Shown here: positions 59,204-64,000 of the stretch, piece after piece | Layout: every line of letters starts with the position of its first letter | How positions within the stretch are numbered: position 1 is the first letter of the stretch | Source: Ifrita kowaldi | Lineage: Eukaryota > Chordata > Aves > Passeriformes > Cinclosomatidae | Direction of reading: 5' to 3' | NCBI GenBank assembly: GCA_013398055.1 | Contig: VZRS01014866.1 | Span: forward strand, 64,873-128,872 | Length of the DNA: 64,000 nucleotides | Notes under the pieces: generated by a model | Told to the model about the DNA's origin: nothing | What the model saw: the letters and a program-made list of their open reading frames with translations, nothing else | Databases searched by the model: none | Position numbers and translations under genes: made by a program

Positions 59204-62200
59204 TTTTGTACCAGTACTTGCTTGTGAAATGCCTGGACTGAGATTCTGGTTCACCTTCAGCTCTCTTGTTCTCACCCTGCAGGGCCAAGTCACAGCCTGA
59301 CCAGAAGCTGGAGCTAAGGTGGGTCTGGATATGAGCTTTCTAGAAATCATGTTTTCTCCTGTCTTGTCTGGTGACTGTAGTGGCTGTGGTCCTGCTGATG
59401 GTGAATGTCACTGTGAAACAACACTGGAGAATTTCCAGCGTTTCTAGCAGAGCTAGAAAATTACATATGAAACAATAGAATACTGTGGTTGGAAGCTTCA
59501 AACATCAAAAGATACAAAATTACATGATTAGGTTGCCCATACAATCTCCGTATGGGGGATTCTCACAGTCTTCTTGTTTGCCCTATGACTGTCTTCAGTT
59601 TCACAGTCATACACCACTTTCACCACAGGCTACTTTAATTCAAACATTTTCTTAAGTGCAACATTAATGTTCTCAGCAGTCTGTATTTAATGTGATGTGA
59701 GTGAGCTCTGGATATTTGCAAGAGGTTTTTACACTTTTTGTTTCTTTCTTTTCAATAAAACGTGTTCAGGAAGCAGAATTGAAAAGCATTGTGTTAAGTG
59801 GGGTCAGAATGAGAAATGTCAAGATCTTATTAAAAAGCACTCATAGTCTGGCCATTCAGCTCAGCCAATAGGTCTAATTTTTTCTTGCAATCTGTTTGGG
59901 AAGTGAGCTTCTTTAGCAAGCAAACATTAGTGGAAAATTAGGGGAAAGTTTCCAGCAGTTAAGGACTCTTATGTTCAAGTGTTATTTTGAAAATATTTCT
60001 GGTTAAGTGCTAACACGTTTTCAAGTGTCATTTAACAGGTATGATGGCATTTCATGTGGGAGGTGAGCATACACCAACAACAGTACTACTCCCTCAGCAT
60101 GACACATATGTTCATTTTGTGTGCTGGAACAGTATGGTTTTATGGGCACCTTGTCAATACCTACATTGGCATAGTTCACAGAGTTATCCTATGGGGATTG
60201 TAAATTTAATTACTGTCAGAGTGCTTAGAGGCATTTTTGCACATCAAATCAAAATACATAAATAAAAAAAAGTAAGGCAAACTTTTCTGTGAAGACACTT
60301 TCTACCAGCAGTGGCTCCAAGTTCTACTGTTGACTGCCTATCAGCTACCCAGTCCCCATCTGTGGGTCCGGATGCAGAAGCAAAGCCCAACCACTCCAGT
60401 GGACAGGGCAGTTTTTGCCAAACTGCAGAAACAAGGTAAACATAGCTGCTAGTAGATATGTTTGGTCTGGAAGGGGAGATCTGACTGGCTGAGGGAAAAG
60501 GTCAGAGCCTTCAACGAGACTGTCCACCAGGTGCTCTGTGGTGGGTGTTAGACAAAGCTCAGTGTAGCCCTGGGAGGGATTACGTGGCTTTTGGAGGAGA
60601 GCTTTCCCTGGGGTCTTTCCTTTGTTTTTCCTGCAGTGGCAAAGGACAGTCTTTACATCATTCTGCCCACTACCTTTTTTTCCTCAGTCCTTCTTATGTT
60701 GACACCATGGCCTTTTTCTTCTTGGCAATTCTTTACTTATGCAGTTTAGCAGCTGGGAGTAGCGAGGTGTCAAAGGTCACAGCAAATACGTAAATTTTAC
60801 CTTCTTCTGTTCTGACTGTAGGATTTATCCTCTTAGCATTGACTTCTGTGGAACACCAAAGACACAGTAAGTTTATCCATTGAGTAGTAAGTTTATGTAC
60901 TTTTTTCTGTACCAGAATTCTGTTGCTGTTTAGGTAGTTGTAAACCATGTCAGGCTTTATTAAGTTAATATAAACACAGCACTGAACAAGCAAACCTCTG
61001 TAACAGTTAATGCTTCTAGCACACTGTAAAAAGTAATATCAAAGGTGACACTGCATAAATATTTTTCCTCCTTTCTTGCTTCTAAATGTCTTTGTAATTT
61101 TCTGTGAAGTCAGAGTTCTTGAATAAAGATGCTGTAAAAATAGAGGTGTTTGCTGATGTTCAGAATTAGGGTTGCATGATGGCTGGCAAAATGGGAAACA
61201 TATTATGTTCAGGATGAAACGTGTAATTGTCCTTTTCTTTTCCTGGAACTGTAAATCCTAAGCATCTGGGTGACAGTGGCTCCTGTTTAGACCAGTAACT
61301 CAAGGGCAAGAGCATTCCCTACCACAGGACGGGAGATGCTGGGTCAGCTTTAGCCTCTGCAAAGCAGTTTTGATATCCACATTTCTAAGTGTCTCAGAGA
61401 TTGTTTTAATGTGTGGATTTTTTAAGATGGAGAGGCAGGCAGGAGATGGTGGGAAGAGAAAAGGTTCCCAGTCACTCTTGTCCCTGTTATCCCCCTGTGT
61501 ACAAGTAATGAAAAACCAACATGAACAGGAGACAAACCCAGATGCCCTGTCACACTGTTGGGACAACCTGTCCCTTGGCTGCCCACCATGGAAGGGTTTG
61601 CTAATCAGACTGCAGCCTCTGTCCCTCCAGTCACTTACTGCAAAACAGACCAACCTGAAAAGGAAAAACTGCATGGATATCCCTTGCCTGCTTTTTAGGC
61701 CATTTGAGAATAGTGCAGTTGAAGGATGTTCACGTCCAGTGGTGGCCTTGTTAAGGGTAGGAATATCAAGCAAAACTCTATTCCCCAGTGGGCACTCCAG
61801 CTACCTCCAGTAGACTGCTCTCGGGTAGTACAACCCCAGCTGGGATTGGACAGGACACTGGGCAAACATATGCAGAAAGTGACTAATGTGCTCATGTTTA
61901 GGCTCATTAGAAAGGTGAGAATAGTAGGATTTTCTTCCACCCTCAAAAAAAAAAAAAAAAAGTAGTACTAAGCAGTTAGGTTATGCTAGGACTTTTCTTG
62001 CCTTCTCCATCCTCTGTTCCTTTCAAGGGAAGCCTCATATTTAGGACAGCCTCTGGATTCACCTCCTATCAGACAAAGAAGATAACTGCAAGTCTGCTGT
62101 TCCATATCCAAAGAAGAATCTCCTTTAGAGATCCCAGTCTAACTGATTATAGACTAGTGTGCAGGCACTATTAATAATTTTAATTTTAAAATAGTTGGGA

Positions 62201-64000
62201 TGATTGACCTTTTCCCTCTCAGAACTACCAGTCCTCTCTGTATTTTCTGCTGTCTGAGAGGTCTCAGACTTCGGCTGAAAGGGAGCACCACACCATTGTA
62301 TGAAAGGGAAGAAATCCAATGACCTGGAGATCAAGAAAGTATTTTCATTTGTTTTGATAGCTTTTGTACAAAGCTTCATGGTAAGTGATGTTTATGTATC
62401 ACATTTATGAATGTTTCACCACTTGATTTGTGCCTGAAATAAATATGCTTAAATCCTGGCTGTTACACAGCATGAAAACTATACTACACTGATTTTCTTC
62501 TCTCTTAACATAAATTCTTGCTGGTTATAAGCCTAGTGATATCACTGATACTATACACATACCTCACTGATGCAGAAGAACGAAGAATGAAACTTATGGT
62601 CTGATTTATATTAGCTGAGGACAAAACTGGCATGCTTTATTTTAACAGTTCGGATGCAGAAGTTCTCCTCATCTTTAATTAATAAGTCACTTGCATTCAA
62701 ACATTCACCAGAGCCCCAAAGGAAAATTTGAATAAATCTGTTATTGTTTCTATATCTTAGATGCATAAACATTTGATGATATAAACTCTTCTGGCAATTA
62801 ACATTTAATACAGAGAGTGCTGGTATATATATTTTTTTTTAATAAAAAACATTGCTGTTATCTTTTAAGGATGAATCAATTTAATCTTCTTTTTCATCAT
62901 ATCCTACCGTATTTTGGGTTATCTTTTTAAAAAATCTCTATTCCTACCATATATTCATTATCAGAAGATACAAGATATAAACTATAACATTTTACTTACA
63001 TTTGCTCAAATAAAAAAAGAATTATAAGTATTTATCAGCAAATTTCAGTATCTTGCCAAACAAAAATGTAGAAGTCCATTTTTTAAAGGGCAAAGTAGTG
63101 AAATGCTTGTATAACAGCATGAATGCTGCTGGTCTAAGTCTACTTTTCATGACTTAATATCTCTGGCTTTGTTTTCCTTCTCCTTGTTTTCCCCCCAAGA
63201 TTTGGTCTCTTTTCTCCATGGTGATCCCCAAGTGAAGTGCTCTAGAGTGAGATCCCCAAAAGATGCAGGTGGTTTAAGATTCAATATCTCGGAACTGACA
63301 GGCAGCATCAGCAGAATTCTGTATGCTTGACCTCTGGGCAATAGGGGCTCCTGGTTTGAATTTTGTAGGCATTAAGACAATAATAGTCTGTAAGGATGAA
63401 TGTAAGGAGGGGAGTAGTGAAGAATGAATAGGCATGCTAAAAGAGCTGGGCAAGAGGATTTCAGGAAGCTTCAACTTGATGTGACTCAGAAAAGCTCACA
63501 AGGTAAGTTAGGATTCCTGATGAGAACACATGAAATATGATCTAAAGAGCCATTCGTTACTTGCAGTTTCTAAATGGCAACAAAAGTTTGGGTACCAGCT
63601 TTCTTTGCAAAACCCAGTTTCTGGTAATTTCTTTGGCAAGCTTTGAAATATCCTCGTGTTTGGAGTAATTTTAATCGAGCATTCCAATAACATTTGACAC
63701 ATGAACAGAAACTATCCCCTGTGTGTAAAGGCATTTGGCTCTGATGTTCACTGAGGCAAAAATTTTTGAAACCTTTGCTTTTTTCCTCGTATACTTTGAA
63801 AAAGCTGGTGAGGCCTTTAGTAAATATTGCATATCTTAACACTGGCCAGGGACCCATCAAATAATCAAATAATCTGAACAAGTTGCAGACCTATTTTTTT
63901 GTAAAGTGCTTTGTTCTGGAAGTCTGTAAATACAATACTGTTGTTCAAATATCAGGAAGCATTCTTGGACATCATGATGATGGGTCAGGAAGAAATGGGA
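59204..64000. other. Intergenic sequence to the window end, no gene recognised
   Basis: About 4.8 kb. Open frames reach 157 codons (61300-61773, minus) and 147 codons (61370-61813, plus), but they overlap on opposite strands and carry no recognisable domain. A 17-base A run lies at 61945-61961. In human the next gene on this side of RRS1 is CRH; I looked for its conserved C-terminal peptide block and did not see it here. Confidence 0.45.

Noticed and set aside
59476..59520. Possible CR1 3' end (atagaatactgtggttggaa)
   Set aside because: Only a dozen bases resemble CR1, with no continuation; too short to call.
61300..61813. 157-codon minus and 147-codon plus frames overlapping each other
   Set aside because: Opposite-strand frames over the same bases without any recognised motif; most likely chance.
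59204..64000. CRH coding exon expected on this side of RRS1 by mammalian synteny
   Set aside because: No frame shows the conserved CRH peptide block; the gene is probably beyond the window.
1..64000. CRISPR arrays, bacterial operons or prophage-like systems
   Set aside because: Introns with GT-AG sites, CpG islands and CR1 elements show vertebrate nuclear DNA; no regular spacer arrays are present.

Overview
The window looks like a piece of a draft bird genome. It has two vertebrate housekeeping genes in tandem on the minus strand, at least eight fragments of CR1 (the dominant avian LINE), one avian ERVL-type LTR, about 40% GC outside two sharp CpG islands, and runs of N. The gene pair RRS1 then ADHFE1, in the same orientation, is the arrangement I recall from human chromosome 8q13.

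Layout, left to right. 1-4996 is downstream of ADHFE1: no coding gene seen, one old CR1 fragment and small tandem repeats. 4997-22049 (minus) is ADHFE1, hydroxyacid-oxoacid transhydrogenase. I reconstructed all 14 coding exons from splice sites and conserved protein blocks; together they give an unbroken 465-codon frame with every expected metal ligand. 21940-22200 is its CpG-island promoter, with a G-quadruplex-like tract just upstream of the start codon. 22400-22800 is a local assembly error: a 107-base direct repeat flanked by single Ns encloses a GC-rich fragment that probably belongs in the 4-N gap inside ADHFE1 intron 1. 22773-23282 holds CR1 pieces. 25026-25953 (minus) is RRS1, a single-exon ribosome-biogenesis gene whose middle is lost in a 182-N gap. 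Its CpG island carries an E-box, a ZNF143-like site and a CTCF-like site. From about 26.2 kb to 64 kb I find no convincing protein-coding exon: only CR1 fragments, an LTR, low-complexity tracts, small tandem repeats and two GC-richer blocks I cannot assign.

The two genes share no pathway. RRS1 acts in nucleolar 60S/5S RNP assembly; ADHFE1 is a mitochondrial enzyme that oxidises 4-hydroxybutyrate while reducing 2-oxoglutarate. Their proximity looks like conserved synteny, not an operon-like unit. I found no novel gene system. The most useful observations are the assembly error, the RRS1 gap that cannot be the right length, and the cluster of CTCF-, ZNF143- and MYC-type motifs at the RRS1 promoter.
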